Under the pieces are notes generated by a model. That model was not told the DNA's origin, did not search any database, and worked only from the letters and a program-made list of their open reading frames with translations. A stretch of 64,000 bases of DNA. Source: Flavobacterium sp. ASW18X (GTDB lineage: Bacteria > Bacteroidota > Bacteroidia > Flavobacteriales > Flavobacteriaceae). The position numbers were made by a program, and so were the translations under genes. Each line of letters starts with the position of its first letter. Position 1 is the stretch's first letter. Shown piece after piece: positions 16,355-24,029 of this stretch. The stretch spans positions 124,001 through 188,000 of the forward strand of contig NZ_SWKK01000003.1 of the NCBI RefSeq assembly GCF_005144745.1, read 5' to 3'.

Positions 16355-17572
16355 ATGATTCTAGAAATGAAAGTTCCGTCTCCTGGAGAGTCCATTACAG
16401 AGGTAGAAATTGCCGAGTGGTTGGTAGAAGACGGAGATTATGTGGAAAAAGACCAAGCTATAGCAGAAGTGGATTCTGATAAGGCAACCTTAGAATTGCC
16501 AGCAGAAGAAAGTGGTATTATTACCCTTAAAGCAGAGGTTGGTGATGCTGTAGCGGTAGGAGAAGTAGTATGTTTAATAGATACTAGTGCAGCCAAGCCA
16601 GAAGGTGGCGATGCAGCTCCTAAAAAAGAAGAGAAAAAAGAAGAAGCTCCAAAGGCCGAAGCGCCTAAAAAAGAAGAACCAAAGCAAGAAACCTATGCTA
16701 CGGGCACTGCTTCTCCTGCGGCAAAGAAAATTTTGAACGAAAAAGGCATTGCTGCTAATGAAATTAAAGGTTCTGGAAGAGATGGTAGAATTACCAAAGA
16801 AGATGCTCTGAATGCAAAGCCTTCTATGGGTACACCTTCTGGTGGCAGTAGAGGAGAAACCCGTTCTAAACTTTCTATGTTAAGAAGAAAAGTAGCAGAA
16901 CGTTTGGTTTCCGTGAAGAACGAAACGGCTATGCTGACTACTTTTAACGAAGTAGATATGACTCCAATTTTTGACTTGCGTAAGCAATACAAAGAGGAGT
17001 TCAAGAGCAAGCACGGCGTAGGTTTAGGATTTATGTCTTTCTTTACCTTAGCTTGTGTGCGTGCACTTAAAATGTATCCGGCAGTAAATTCTATGATAGA
17101 TGGTAAGGAAATGATTTCTTATGATTTCTGTGATGTAAGTATTGCGGTTTCTGGTCCAAAAGGCTTAATGGTGCCTGTAATCCGTAATGCAGAGAACTTA
17201 ACTTTTAGAGGAGTAGAATCAGAAGTTAAACGCTTAGCAATACGTGCAAGAGAAGGAGAGATTACTGTAGATGAAATGACTGGTGGTACGTTTACAATTA
17301 CAAATGGGGGAGTGTTTGGTTCCATGCTATCTACACCAATAATTAATCCACCTCAAAGTGCCATCTTAGGGATGCATAATATTGTAGAAAGACCTATTGT
17401 TAGAGATGGCGGTATTGCAATTGCTCCAATTATGTATGTGGCACTATCTTACGACCATAGAATTATAGATGGTAAAGAATCTGTTGGTTTCTTAGTAGCT
17501 GTTAAAGAAGCATTAGAAAATCCTGCAGAACTATTAATGGATAATAATGTGAAAAAAGCGTTAGAGTTATAA
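16355..17572 (+). CDS. sucB: Dihydrolipoyllysine succinyltransferase (E2 of 2-oxoglutarate dehydrogenase)
   Basis: A 405-residue protein with three domains. A lipoyl domain occupies about residues 1-77, with the lipoylated lysine in VDSDKATLEL. A Lys/Glu/Pro/Ala-rich flexible linker follows. The E1/E3-binding domain lies near 120-160 (SPAAKKILNEKGI, SGRDGRITKED), and the catalytic acyltransferase domain ends in SYDHRIIDGKESVGFL with the HxxxDG motif. It transfers the succinyl group to CoA. The gene directly follows sucA. Its stop lies one base from the stop of the convergent retropepsin-like gene, and I see no terminator hairpin between them. Confidence 0.97.
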   Translation: MILEMKVPSPGESITEVEIAEWLVEDGDYVEKDQAIAEVDSDKATLELPAEESGIITLKAEVGDAVAVGEVVCLIDTSAAKPEGGDAAPKKEEKKEEAPKAEAPKKEEPKQETYATGTASPAAKKILNEKGIAANEIKGSGRDGRITKEDALNAKPSMGTPSGGSRGETRSKLSMLRRKVAERLVSVKNETAMLTTFNEVDMTPIFDLRKQYKEEFKSKHGVGLGFMSFFTLACVRALKMYPAVNSMIDGKEMISYDFCDVSIAVSGPKGLMVPVIRNAENLTFRGVESEVKRLAIRAREGEITVDEMTGGTFTITNGGVFGSMLSTPIINPPQSAILGMHNIVERPIVRDGGIAIAPIMYVALSYDHRIIDGKESVGFLVAVKEALENPAELLMDNNVKKALEL

Positions 17573-17573
17573 G

Positions 17574-18017
17574 TTACTTTCGTTTTTTTAGATAAAGACA
17601 TTTTTTGTCATAATCTATAATTGCCCTTCCCTTTTTTAGGATGTCTGCACCAATAATGCCATCCACGGGAAGGGCATTATGGTTTAAAAGCGCTTGGTTA
17701 ACGTGGCTCATATCAAAAAGTACGAAGTCTTGTTTTTTATAGGTCCATTTGCCAATTACTATCGTGTTTTTTGTACTTTTTAACGTTTCCATGTCTGTGC
17801 TGCCAGCGCCAGCGGCCTTTATATCACTTTCTTCAGATATTAGTTTAAAATATTCCGCCTTGGCAATACCGAGACAGGTATTAGAAGCACCTGTGTCTAA
17901 AATAAATCGACCAGTAATACCATTGATTTCCGCAGCAAGTGCAAAATGATTGGTTTCGGTAAATGAAAGGGGAATACGAACGTAGTTTTTCGCCTTTAAA
18001 AATTTTTTCAAGCTCAT
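17574..18017 (-). CDS. Retropepsin-like aspartic protease (clan AA)
   Basis: A 147-residue protein with a single aspartic-protease lobe. FILDTGASNTCLG at about residues 34-46 is the D-T/S-G catalytic motif, and VDGIIGADILKKGRAIIDY at about 115-135 is the matching hydrophobic-glycine motif that packs behind it. Such single-lobe proteins act as homodimers, like retropepsins. No signal peptide or membrane anchor is seen, so it is probably cytoplasmic. Substrates of this bacterial group are largely unknown. The stop almost abuts sucB on the other strand, and tatD starts divergently 39 bases from its start. Confidence 0.78.
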   Translation of the reverse strand: MSLKKFLKAKNYVRIPLSFTETNHFALAAEINGITGRFILDTGASNTCLGIAKAEYFKLISEESDIKAAGAGSTDMETLKSTKNTIVIGKWTYKKQDFVLFDMSHVNQALLNHNALPVDGIIGADILKKGRAIIDYDKKCLYLKKRK

Positions 18018-18044
18018 CCTTTATAAAAGGTATAAAGATAAGGC

Positions 18045-18052
18045 TATTTTTG
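18045..18052 (+). promoter_or_regulatory. -7 element abutting the tatD start codon
   Basis: TATTTTTG fits TAnnTTTG and ends four bases before the tatD ATG. Transcription would then start at or next to the ATG. No good -33 TTTG is seen at the right distance. Confidence 0.4.
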
Positions 18053-18056
18053 CCCC

Positions 18057-18824
18057 ATGATTTTAACAGATACCCATACTCATTTATATAGTGAAGCTTT
18101 TGATGAAGATAGAGCTGAAATGATGCAACGTGCTATGGAAGCTGGAGTAGAACGCTTTTTTATACCCGCAATAGATGCTTCTTATACAGATGCTATGTAT
18201 AAGTTAGAGCAATCGTATCCAGAACATATTTTTTTAATGGCAGGTTTACACCCTACACATGTAAAAGAAAATTATTTGGAGGAGTTGGCACATGTGGAGC
18301 AGCAATTAATAGATAGAAAGTTTTATGCTATAGGGGAAATTGGTATTGATTTGTATTGGGACAAAACTTTTTTGAAAGAACAACAAAATGCATTTAGGCA
18401 ACAGATACAGTTAGCGAAAAAGTACCAACTCCCTATTGTTATCCACTGCAGAGATGCTTTTGACGAGGTTTTTGAAATTTTAGAGGAAGAGAAAGGAGAA
18501 AATCTGTTTGGAATATTTCATTGTTTTACGGGTACAAAGGCACAAGCAGAAAAAGCAATTGGTTATGGATTAAAACTAGGCATAGGTGGAGTTGTGACTT
18601 TTAAAAATGGTAAAATAGATCAATTTCTAGCAGATATAGATTTAAAACATATTGTTTTAGAAACAGATGCTCCCTATTTGGCGCCTACACCTTATAGAGG
18701 TAAAAGAAATGAAAGTGCCTATTTGCTTAAGGTAGCAGAAAAATTAGCAGACCTCTATAATATAAATGTTTTAGAGATAGCAAATGCCACTACAGCAAAC
18801 TCAAAAGAGATATTTGGCGTATAA
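18057..18824 (+). CDS. tatD: TatD family metal-dependent hydrolase
   Basis: A 255-residue TIM-barrel hydrolase of standard length. DTHTHLYSEAFDEDR carries the first metal histidines, GEIGIDLYW the bridging glutamate, IVIHCRDAFDE and FGIFHCFTG further histidines, and LETDAPYLAP the catalytic aspartate. Family members are Mg-dependent DNases or D-aminoacyl-tRNA deacylase-like enzymes of the cytoplasm, with roles proposed in DNA repair. The stop overlaps the start of the asparaginase gene (TAATG), so the two are translationally linked, although their functions differ. Confidence 0.9.
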   Translation: MILTDTHTHLYSEAFDEDRAEMMQRAMEAGVERFFIPAIDASYTDAMYKLEQSYPEHIFLMAGLHPTHVKENYLEELAHVEQQLIDRKFYAIGEIGIDLYWDKTFLKEQQNAFRQQIQLAKKYQLPIVIHCRDAFDEVFEILEEEKGENLFGIFHCFTGTKAQAEKAIGYGLKLGIGGVVTFKNGKIDQFLADIDLKHIVLETDAPYLAPTPYRGKRNESAYLLKVAEKLADLYNINVLEIANATTANSKEIFGV

Positions 18825-19858
18825 TGGGAAAAAGAGCAAGGATATTACTGATTTACACTGGCGGTACTATTGGTATGGTTAAAGATTATGAAACAGGTGC
18901 GCTAAAGGCATTTAATTTTGATCAGCTCTTACAACGCATACCAGAATTAAATCAGATTGATTGCCAAATTAATTCGGTTTCTTTTGAAAAGCCCATCGAC
19001 TCTTCTAATATGAATCCCGCATATTGGGTAAACATTGCAACTATTATAGAAGAAGGGTACAACGAGCATGATGGTTTTGTGGTGTTGCATGGGAGTGACA
19101 CAATGAGTTATACAGCTTCGGCATTAAGCTTTATGCTAGAGCATTTGGCAAAGCCAGTAATATTAACAGGTTCGCAATTACCTATAGGAGATTTACGTAC
19201 GGATGCAAAGGAGAATCTTATAACTGCGATACAAATTGCATCATTATGGCAAGACGGTGAACCATTGATACAAGAAGTGAGTTTGTATTTTGAATATAAA
19301 TTATATAGAGGTAACAGAACCATAAAAATGAATGCAGAACATTTTGAAGCATTCACGTCACCTAACTATCCTCCTTTAATGGAGTCAGGAGTGCACCTAA
19401 AGGCTCAATCTTCTTTTCTTTACAGACCAAAATCTAAGCGAAAAATTAAAGTGCATAAGCAATTAGATAGAAATGTAGCTGTGCTAAAAATTTTTCCAGG
19501 AATTACAAAAAGTTTATTTGAAGCAATAATACATACCGATGGATTACGGGTTTTAATTTTAGAAACCTATGGTGCGGGGAATGCGATGACGGACGATTGG
19601 TTTATAAAAGTGTTAAAAAATGCTAAGAAACTCGGTTTACATATTATTAATGTAACACAGTGTGCTGGTGGCGGCGTGGTCATGGGTCAATATGAGACGA
19701 GTGAATCTTTAAAACAATTACAACTAATTAGCGGTAAGGATATTACTACGGAGTCTGCAATTGCTAAGGCAATGTACTTGCTTGGGCAAAATGTAGATAA
19801 AGATTTGTTTAAATCAATTTTTGAGACGCCAATACGGGGTGAGATGTCCCAAAATTAA
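18824..19858 (+). CDS. ansA: Type I (cytoplasmic) asparaginase
   Basis: A 344-residue protein. LIYTGGTIGMVKD at the N-terminus carries the nucleophilic threonine, and FVVLHGSDTMSYTASAL carries the second catalytic Thr/Asp pair; the usual HGTDTM reads HGSDTM, a conservative change. LTGSQLPI follows as in the family. No signal peptide is present, in line with the type I intracellular enzyme that hydrolyses L-asparagine to aspartate and ammonia. The start codon overlaps the tatD stop. A tRNA-Ser gene follows 62 bases downstream, without an obvious terminator hairpin between them. Confidence 0.92.
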   Translation: MGKRARILLIYTGGTIGMVKDYETGALKAFNFDQLLQRIPELNQIDCQINSVSFEKPIDSSNMNPAYWVNIATIIEEGYNEHDGFVVLHGSDTMSYTASALSFMLEHLAKPVILTGSQLPIGDLRTDAKENLITAIQIASLWQDGEPLIQEVSLYFEYKLYRGNRTIKMNAEHFEAFTSPNYPPLMESGVHLKAQSSFLYRPKSKRKIKVHKQLDRNVAVLKIFPGITKSLFEAIIHTDGLRVLILETYGAGNAMTDDWFIKVLKNAKKLGLHIINVTQCAGGGVVMGQYETSESLKQLQLISGKDITTESAIAKAMYLLGQNVDKDLFKSIFETPIRGEMSQN

Positions 19859-19920
19859 CTCGACAAATTTTAGTAGTTAATAAATTTTTCGTTTATTGGT
19901 CGCCCTAAATAAGGGACTAT

Positions 19921-20008
19921 AGAGAGGTGGCCGAGTGGTCGAAGGCGCACGCCTGGAAAGTGTGTATACACCAAAAGTGTATCGAGGGTTCGAATCCCTT
20001 CCTCTCTG
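19921..20008 (+). tRNA. tRNA-Ser (anticodon GGA)
   Basis: Acceptor AGAGAGG (19921-19927) pairs with CCTCTCT (20001-20007), with discriminator G. The anticodon loop CTGGAAA is closed by CACGC/GTGTG and gives GGA, which reads UCC and UCU. A long variable arm (GTATACAC...GTGTAT) confirms class II. The T arm is GGGTTCGAATCCC. Confidence 0.97.
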
Positions 20009-20086
20009 CTGGGTAATTAAATTTTTTAATTACGAAATTTTTATATCTTTAACATTATTAACTAACTAAATTTAAGTTTGGACACA

Positions 20087-20821
20087 ATGAAAAAAATATC
20101 CTTTTCTCTGGCTACTGCTGGAATGTTTATTTTAAGTACAACAACAGCTTCAGCAGCGTTGTTGCAAGATGAGGCAGCTGCAGAGGCTAGCAAACCTTTT
20201 ACCCAAGTGTTGAAAGAGCAGTTCATTCAAGGTGGGCCAGTTTTTATGGGTATCGTATTATTATGTTTAATATTAGGTTTAGCGGTAGCTATTGAGCGTA
20301 TCATTTACTTAAACCTAGCTACCACAAACTCGGCTAAATTAAAGCAACAAGTGGAAGATGCATTAGCTTCTGGCGGTGTAGAGGCTGCAAAAGAAGTTTG
20401 TCGTAACACAAAAGGACCTGTTGCTTCTATTTACTACCAAGGTTTAGATAGAGTTGGTGAAGGTTTAGAATCTGCAGAGAAAGCGGTGGTTGCTTACGGT
20501 GGTGTACAAATGGGTCAATTAGAGAAAAACGTTTCTTGGTTGTCTTTATTTATCGCTATTGCTCCTATGCTTGGGTTCATGGGTACCGTAATTGGTATGA
20601 TTCAAGCATTCCAGAAAATTGCTGCAGTAGGTAACTTAAGTGCATCGTTAATTGCTGGGGACATCCAGGTAGCACTTTTAACTACAGTATTCGGTTTGAT
20701 TACTGCAATTATCCTTCAAATTTTCTACAACTACATCATTGCTAAAATCGATAGCATTGTAAATGACATGGAAGACTCTTCAATCTCTTTGATTGATATG
20801 TTGGCTGCCCATAAAAAGTAA
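20087..20821 (+). CDS. exbB: MotA/TolQ/ExbB proton channel family protein
   Basis: The start is taken at ATG 20087; a TTG three codons upstream is less likely. The 244-residue product has a signal-like N-terminal helix (MKKISFSLATAGMFIL), a second helix near residues 45-65, a cytoplasmic loop, and two C-terminal helices containing the conserved APMLGFMGTVIGMIQAF block and a GDIQVALLTTVFGLITAI segment. ExbB forms the pentameric inner-membrane proton channel that, with ExbD, energises TonB-dependent outer-membrane transport. Two exbD genes follow, which supports this over a MotA or TolQ role. An extra membrane protein gene intervenes between exbB and the first exbD. Confidence 0.9.
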   Translation: MKKISFSLATAGMFILSTTTASAALLQDEAAAEASKPFTQVLKEQFIQGGPVFMGIVLLCLILGLAVAIERIIYLNLATTNSAKLKQQVEDALASGGVEAAKEVCRNTKGPVASIYYQGLDRVGEGLESAEKAVVAYGGVQMGQLEKNVSWLSLFIAIAPMLGFMGTVIGMIQAFQKIAAVGNLSASLIAGDIQVALLTTVFGLITAIILQIFYNYIIAKIDSIVNDMEDSSISLIDMLAAHKK

Positions 20822-20851
20822 TCATTAACAATAATTAATTTATCGAGAGTT

Positions 20852-21298
20852 ATGCATAAAATAATAAAATACGTATTGATTGTCATCGGTGTGGTAGCGG
20901 CAATAGCTAGCTTCTTCATGATGCCAGATCCAGCGGATCCAGAGGCAATCAATAGTGCAGGTATAAGCTTAATGTTTGCTCTTACATGGTTATTGCTAGC
21001 TGTTGCTACTGTTCTAGCTGTGTTTTGGGGACTTAAGAAAATGGTGACCACACCAGGTGGTCTTAAAAAGGTACTTTTCTCTATTGGTGGTTTGGCTGTA
21101 TTATTCATCATTGGCTACGCCTTGTCTAGCGGTGATGAAGCGCAAGCGGTGGTAGAGACTTTTAAAGGAAAAGAAATTGAGCCTACAGCGGGTACGGTTA
21201 AAACTATTGGTATGTTATTAAACGTATTCTTTAGTATGACTGCTGTTGCTGTATTGCTTATGATTATTCCTGGGGTAAAGAAGTTAATCGGAAGATAA
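20852..21298 (+). CDS. Unknown membrane protein inside the ExbB/ExbD cluster
   Basis: A 148-residue protein with four likely membrane helices (about residues 5-22, 36-56, 73-90 and 120-143). Between helices 3 and 4 is a polar loop (SSGDEAQAVVETFKGKEIEP), and a short loop after helix 1 reads MPDPADPEA. No catalytic motif is recognised. It lies 30 bases after exbB and 12 bases before the first exbD, tightly within the operon, so it is probably a partner or accessory subunit of the energising complex. I do not know a described function. Codon use is like its neighbours. Confidence 0.8.
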   Translation: MHKIIKYVLIVIGVVAAIASFFMMPDPADPEAINSAGISLMFALTWLLLAVATVLAVFWGLKKMVTTPGGLKKVLFSIGGLAVLFIIGYALSSGDEAQAVVETFKGKEIEPTAGTVKTIGMLLNVFFSMTAVAVLLMIIPGVKKLIGR

Positions 21299-21310
21299 AA
21301 AAGTAATATT

Positions 21311-21916
21311 ATGCCAAGAAGAAAAGGAGCACCAGAGGTTAATGCCGGTTCCATGGCGGATATTGCATTCTTACTACTTATCTTTTTCTTAGTAACTACT
21401 ACTATAGAAACGGATGCAGGTTTAGATAGAATGTTGCCGCCAATTGATCCGCCAGATACTGATGTGGTGATAAAGCAGAAGAATATCTTTACCGTAAGTG
21501 TAAATAAGAACGGTCAAATGTTGGTAGAAGACAATTTGATGGAACTTAAAGATTTACGTGAAGCTGCAATTGCCTTTTTGGAGAATGGCGGAGATGGATC
21601 TTGCAATTACTGTAAAGGTAAGAAAGACCCAACCTCTTCTGATAATCCAACAAAAGCAATTATTTCTCTAAAGAATGATCGTGAAACAAAGTACAGCACG
21701 TATATAACAGTTCAGAATGAATTGGTAGGAGCTTACAACGATTTGCGAAATAGAGAGGCACAGCGCTTATTCGGTAGAGATTTTACAGATATGGAATCTG
21801 AGTTTTTGAATCCAGAAACTCCTGAATCTGTAAAAGATGACCTTAAGGAAAAGGTGACCCGTATCCAGGATTTGTTTCCACAGAAATTGTCCGAGGCAGA
21901 GACATCTAGTAACTAA
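21311..21916 (+). CDS. exbD: ExbD/TolR family biopolymer transport protein (first copy)
   Basis: A 201-residue protein with the ExbD plan: a short basic cytoplasmic N-terminus (MPRRKGAPEVNAGSM), then one membrane helix containing the conserved proton-carrying aspartate in the ADIAFLLLIFFLV segment, then a periplasmic domain. Family proteins usually run to about 140-150 residues. This copy is longer, with an insert near residues 95-115 containing CNYCKGKKDP and a helical C-terminus. With ExbB it drives TonB-linked uptake. The second exbD starts 14 bases after its stop. Confidence 0.9.
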   Translation: MPRRKGAPEVNAGSMADIAFLLLIFFLVTTTIETDAGLDRMLPPIDPPDTDVVIKQKNIFTVSVNKNGQMLVEDNLMELKDLREAAIAFLENGGDGSCNYCKGKKDPTSSDNPTKAIISLKNDRETKYSTYITVQNELVGAYNDLRNREAQRLFGRDFTDMESEFLNPETPESVKDDLKEKVTRIQDLFPQKLSEAETSSN

Positions 21917-21930
21917 TAAAATTATTGTAA

Positions 21931-22413
21931 ATGTCTAAGTTTGCTAAGAAAAAAGATGGTGATGTACCAGCGGTTTCTACCGCTTCTTTACCAGATATCG
22001 TTTTTATGTTGTTATTCTTCTTTATGACGGTAACAACAATGAAGGACAGCTCTTTGTTGGTACAAAATACCTTACCTAACGCATCAGAGATTAAAAAGTT
22101 AGAAAAAAAGGATCGTATTATATACATTTTTGTGGGTAAGCCAACACAGGAATACCAAAGTGTTTACGGTACGGAGCCTAAAATTCAGCTTAATGATAAG
22201 TTTGCGAATGTAAATGAGGTTGGGGACTATATTCTAGCTGAGCGTGCAAAAAAGCCACAAGAATTACAGAATGTACTAACTACTGCTTTAAAGGTAGATA
22301 AGGAAGCCAATATGGGGCTTATCTCTGATATAAAGCAGGAGCTTAGAAAAGTGAATGCACTTAAAGTGAATTACACTACTTATGAAGGAGACGCCTTCAA
22401 TAATTTAAATTAA
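21931..22413 (+). CDS. exbD: ExbD/TolR family biopolymer transport protein (second copy)
   Basis: A 160-residue protein with the basic start MSKFAKKKDGDVPAVS, one membrane helix carrying the conserved aspartate (LPDIVFMLLFFFM), and a periplasmic domain containing DRIIYIFVGKP and the C-terminal VDKEANMGLISDIKQELRK block usual for ExbD. It is the shorter, more canonical of the two tandem copies, which may form a heteromeric ExbD pair. It is the last gene of the operon, followed by a strong terminator. Confidence 0.9.
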   Translation: MSKFAKKKDGDVPAVSTASLPDIVFMLLFFFMTVTTMKDSSLLVQNTLPNASEIKKLEKKDRIIYIFVGKPTQEYQSVYGTEPKIQLNDKFANVNEVGDYILAERAKKPQELQNVLTTALKVDKEANMGLISDIKQELRKVNALKVNYTTYEGDAFNNLN

Positions 22414-22432
22414 TAAGTAGTTAAGTTAATAT

Positions 22433-22461
22433 AAAAAGCATCCCAAGTGGGATGCTTTTTT
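22433..22461 (+). terminator. Intrinsic terminator of the exb operon
   Basis: AAAAAGCATCCC (22433-22444) pairs with GGGATGCTTTTT (22449-22460) around AAGT, with a T-run completing the stem. Confidence 0.92.
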
Positions 22462-22742
22462 GTTTGGTATAAAACGCTTTATAAATTGTGCTTGTATTAA
22501 CATTCAGTGATTTTTTTCATACAAATTAAGTTTCTAAAGATAATGCAGTAAGGGTTTACATGATATAATAAAAGTTTTGTTAGTGAAGTATTAGGTCTAT
22601 GTTTGTGGAGGTATTAGTGCTGAGTTTCCTTTTAAAATAATGATACCAATAAAGAAGAGTTCTCATATAAATTAAAATCACTGTCCTAGGGTTATTATAT
22701 ATTGTAGCTATTCTTCTGTACTTTTATGTCATATTAAATGGT
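22462..22742. other. AT-rich intergenic stretch, no gene recognised
   Basis: No tRNA, hairpin or coding frame of note between the exb terminator and the outer-membrane barrel gene. TACTTTTA just upstream of the barrel gene is one mismatch from a -7 element and may serve as its promoter. Confidence 0.4.
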
Positions 22743-23429
22743 ATGTATAGAATTACTAGTTTTTTAATTTTAATGTTTACGGTAGTTGGGTTAGAGGCTC
22801 AAATTGCAAATGAAGCTGTAGCTGATACTAAATATCGAGAGGATCAATTTAACGTTGCAGTATGGTATAATTTACTTCAAGATAAACCCTCTGGCGTGGT
22901 ACAGTCTAACCTTTCCTATGGGGTTCAAATGGCTTTTATTAGAGATTTACCTTTAAATTATAGACGTAATTTTGGGTTTGGTCTGGGTGCTGGTATAAGT
23001 ACCAATTCGTATTATAGCACCATTGTAGCTGTTGATAATGGAAATAATTTTATTACCTATTCAATTGATGCAACAGACAATTTAAAACGCAGTAAATTGG
23101 AAACTTACGGTGTTGAATTTCCATTGGAACTTAGATGGCGCTCTTCCACAGCTACGGAATACAAGTTTTGGCGTGTCTATACGGGTATTAAAGCAAGTTA
23201 TTTATTTGCTACGCGGTCAAAAGCGGTTTTTGAAGAAAGTAAGAGCGTCTTTTATAATCCTAATGTTAGGCAATGGCAATATGGTTTAAATTTAAACTTT
23301 GGTTATAATACATGGAATCTACACGTGTATTATGCGTTAAGTAATTTGTTAGATGGTAATGCCATCTTAGAAGGCCAGCCAATTACTGTAAAACCTTTAA
23401 GGGTCGGGCTTTCGTTTTATATTTTATAA
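22743..23429 (+). CDS. Outer-membrane beta-barrel protein (porin family)
   Basis: A 228-residue protein with a signal peptide (MYRITSFLILMFTVVGLEAQ, cleavage after EAQ or similar). The rest is rich in alternating aromatic and polar strands such as FGFGLGAGIST, VEFPLELRWRSS, WRVYTGIKASYLF and WQYGLNLNFGYNTW. It ends in an aromatic-rich strand (VGLSFYIL), the usual barrel insertion signal. It resembles the Bacteroidota porin-family small barrels annotated OMP_b-brl. A PorT/SprT role in type IX secretion is not supported by anything I can see. It is convergent with the PAP2-like gene, whose stop it overlaps by six bases. Confidence 0.72.
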   Translation: MYRITSFLILMFTVVGLEAQIANEAVADTKYREDQFNVAVWYNLLQDKPSGVVQSNLSYGVQMAFIRDLPLNYRRNFGFGLGAGISTNSYYSTIVAVDNGNNFITYSIDATDNLKRSKLETYGVEFPLELRWRSSTATEYKFWRVYTGIKASYLFATRSKAVFEESKSVFYNPNVRQWQYGLNLNFGYNTWNLHVYYALSNLLDGNAILEGQPITVKPLRVGLSFYIL

Positions 23430-24029
23430 CCAATATTTATAGGTAAAAAGCTGGGCACAGCTGCCCAACAAAAAACCCAGTATAAGTTCTGTAGGTGTAT
23501 GGGCCTTCATATACAATCTAGAAGTTGCCACCATTCCGCAAAATAAGGTTAGTAAAGAGATGGCTAAGGTAATATTTATTTCAAAGTGTATGCTTAAGCC
23601 AATAAGGTAGGCTAAAATACTTCCCATACCGAGCATATGTATACTAGACTTTACTTTAAAAAATAACATAATTAAAGTAGCAAAAGACCCGATAAGAAGC
23701 CCTACAAAAAAATAATATAGCTCGTTTATATAATTAAGAGGTATTACCTTATATAAAATCATTAGGTAAATTATCATGCTCAAATACAACGGATATTTGC
23801 GCTCGGCTAAGGTGTCTGCAAAAATGGTTTTAATGAGTCCCATATTTCTAAGAATAAAGTAGAAAATTATGGGTATAATAACAGTGAGAATAAAAATGGG
23901 CAAAATATTACCGCTTTGTAACTCTAGTGAATTGAACTTAGGAGTTACTAAGAAATAGGCCACTGTGCCACCTATTGGTATAAATAAAGGATGAAAAAGG
24001 TAAGAAATAAAGCGGAGTAAAACCTGCAT
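23424..24029 (-). CDS. PAP2-like membrane phosphatase (degenerate motif)
   Basis: A 201-residue protein with about six membrane helices. The C-terminal SRLYMKAHTPTELILGF matches the third PAP2 motif (SR-x5-H), with Glu where Asp is often found. The first motif (K-x6-RP) appears only loosely as LAERKYPL, and no PSGH motif is seen. It may be a divergent lipid-phosphate phosphatase or a catalytically weak relative common in Bacteroidota. Its ATG follows the rpoN stop directly, so it is cotranscribed with rpoN. Confidence 0.6.
   Translation of the reverse strand: MQVLLRFISYLFHPLFIPIGGTVAYFLVTPKFNSLELQSGNILPIFILTVIIPIIFYFILRNMGLIKTIFADTLAERKYPLYLSMIIYLMILYKVIPLNYINELYYFFVGLLIGSFATLIMLFFKVKSSIHMLGMGSILAYLIGLSIHFEINITLAISLLTLFCGMVATSRLYMKAHTPTELILGFLLGSCAQLFTYKYWL

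Noticed and set aside
22743-23429. PorT/SprT type IX secretion component
   Set aside because: It is a small barrel with a signal peptide, but I can identify no PorT-specific feature, so the broader porin-family label was kept.
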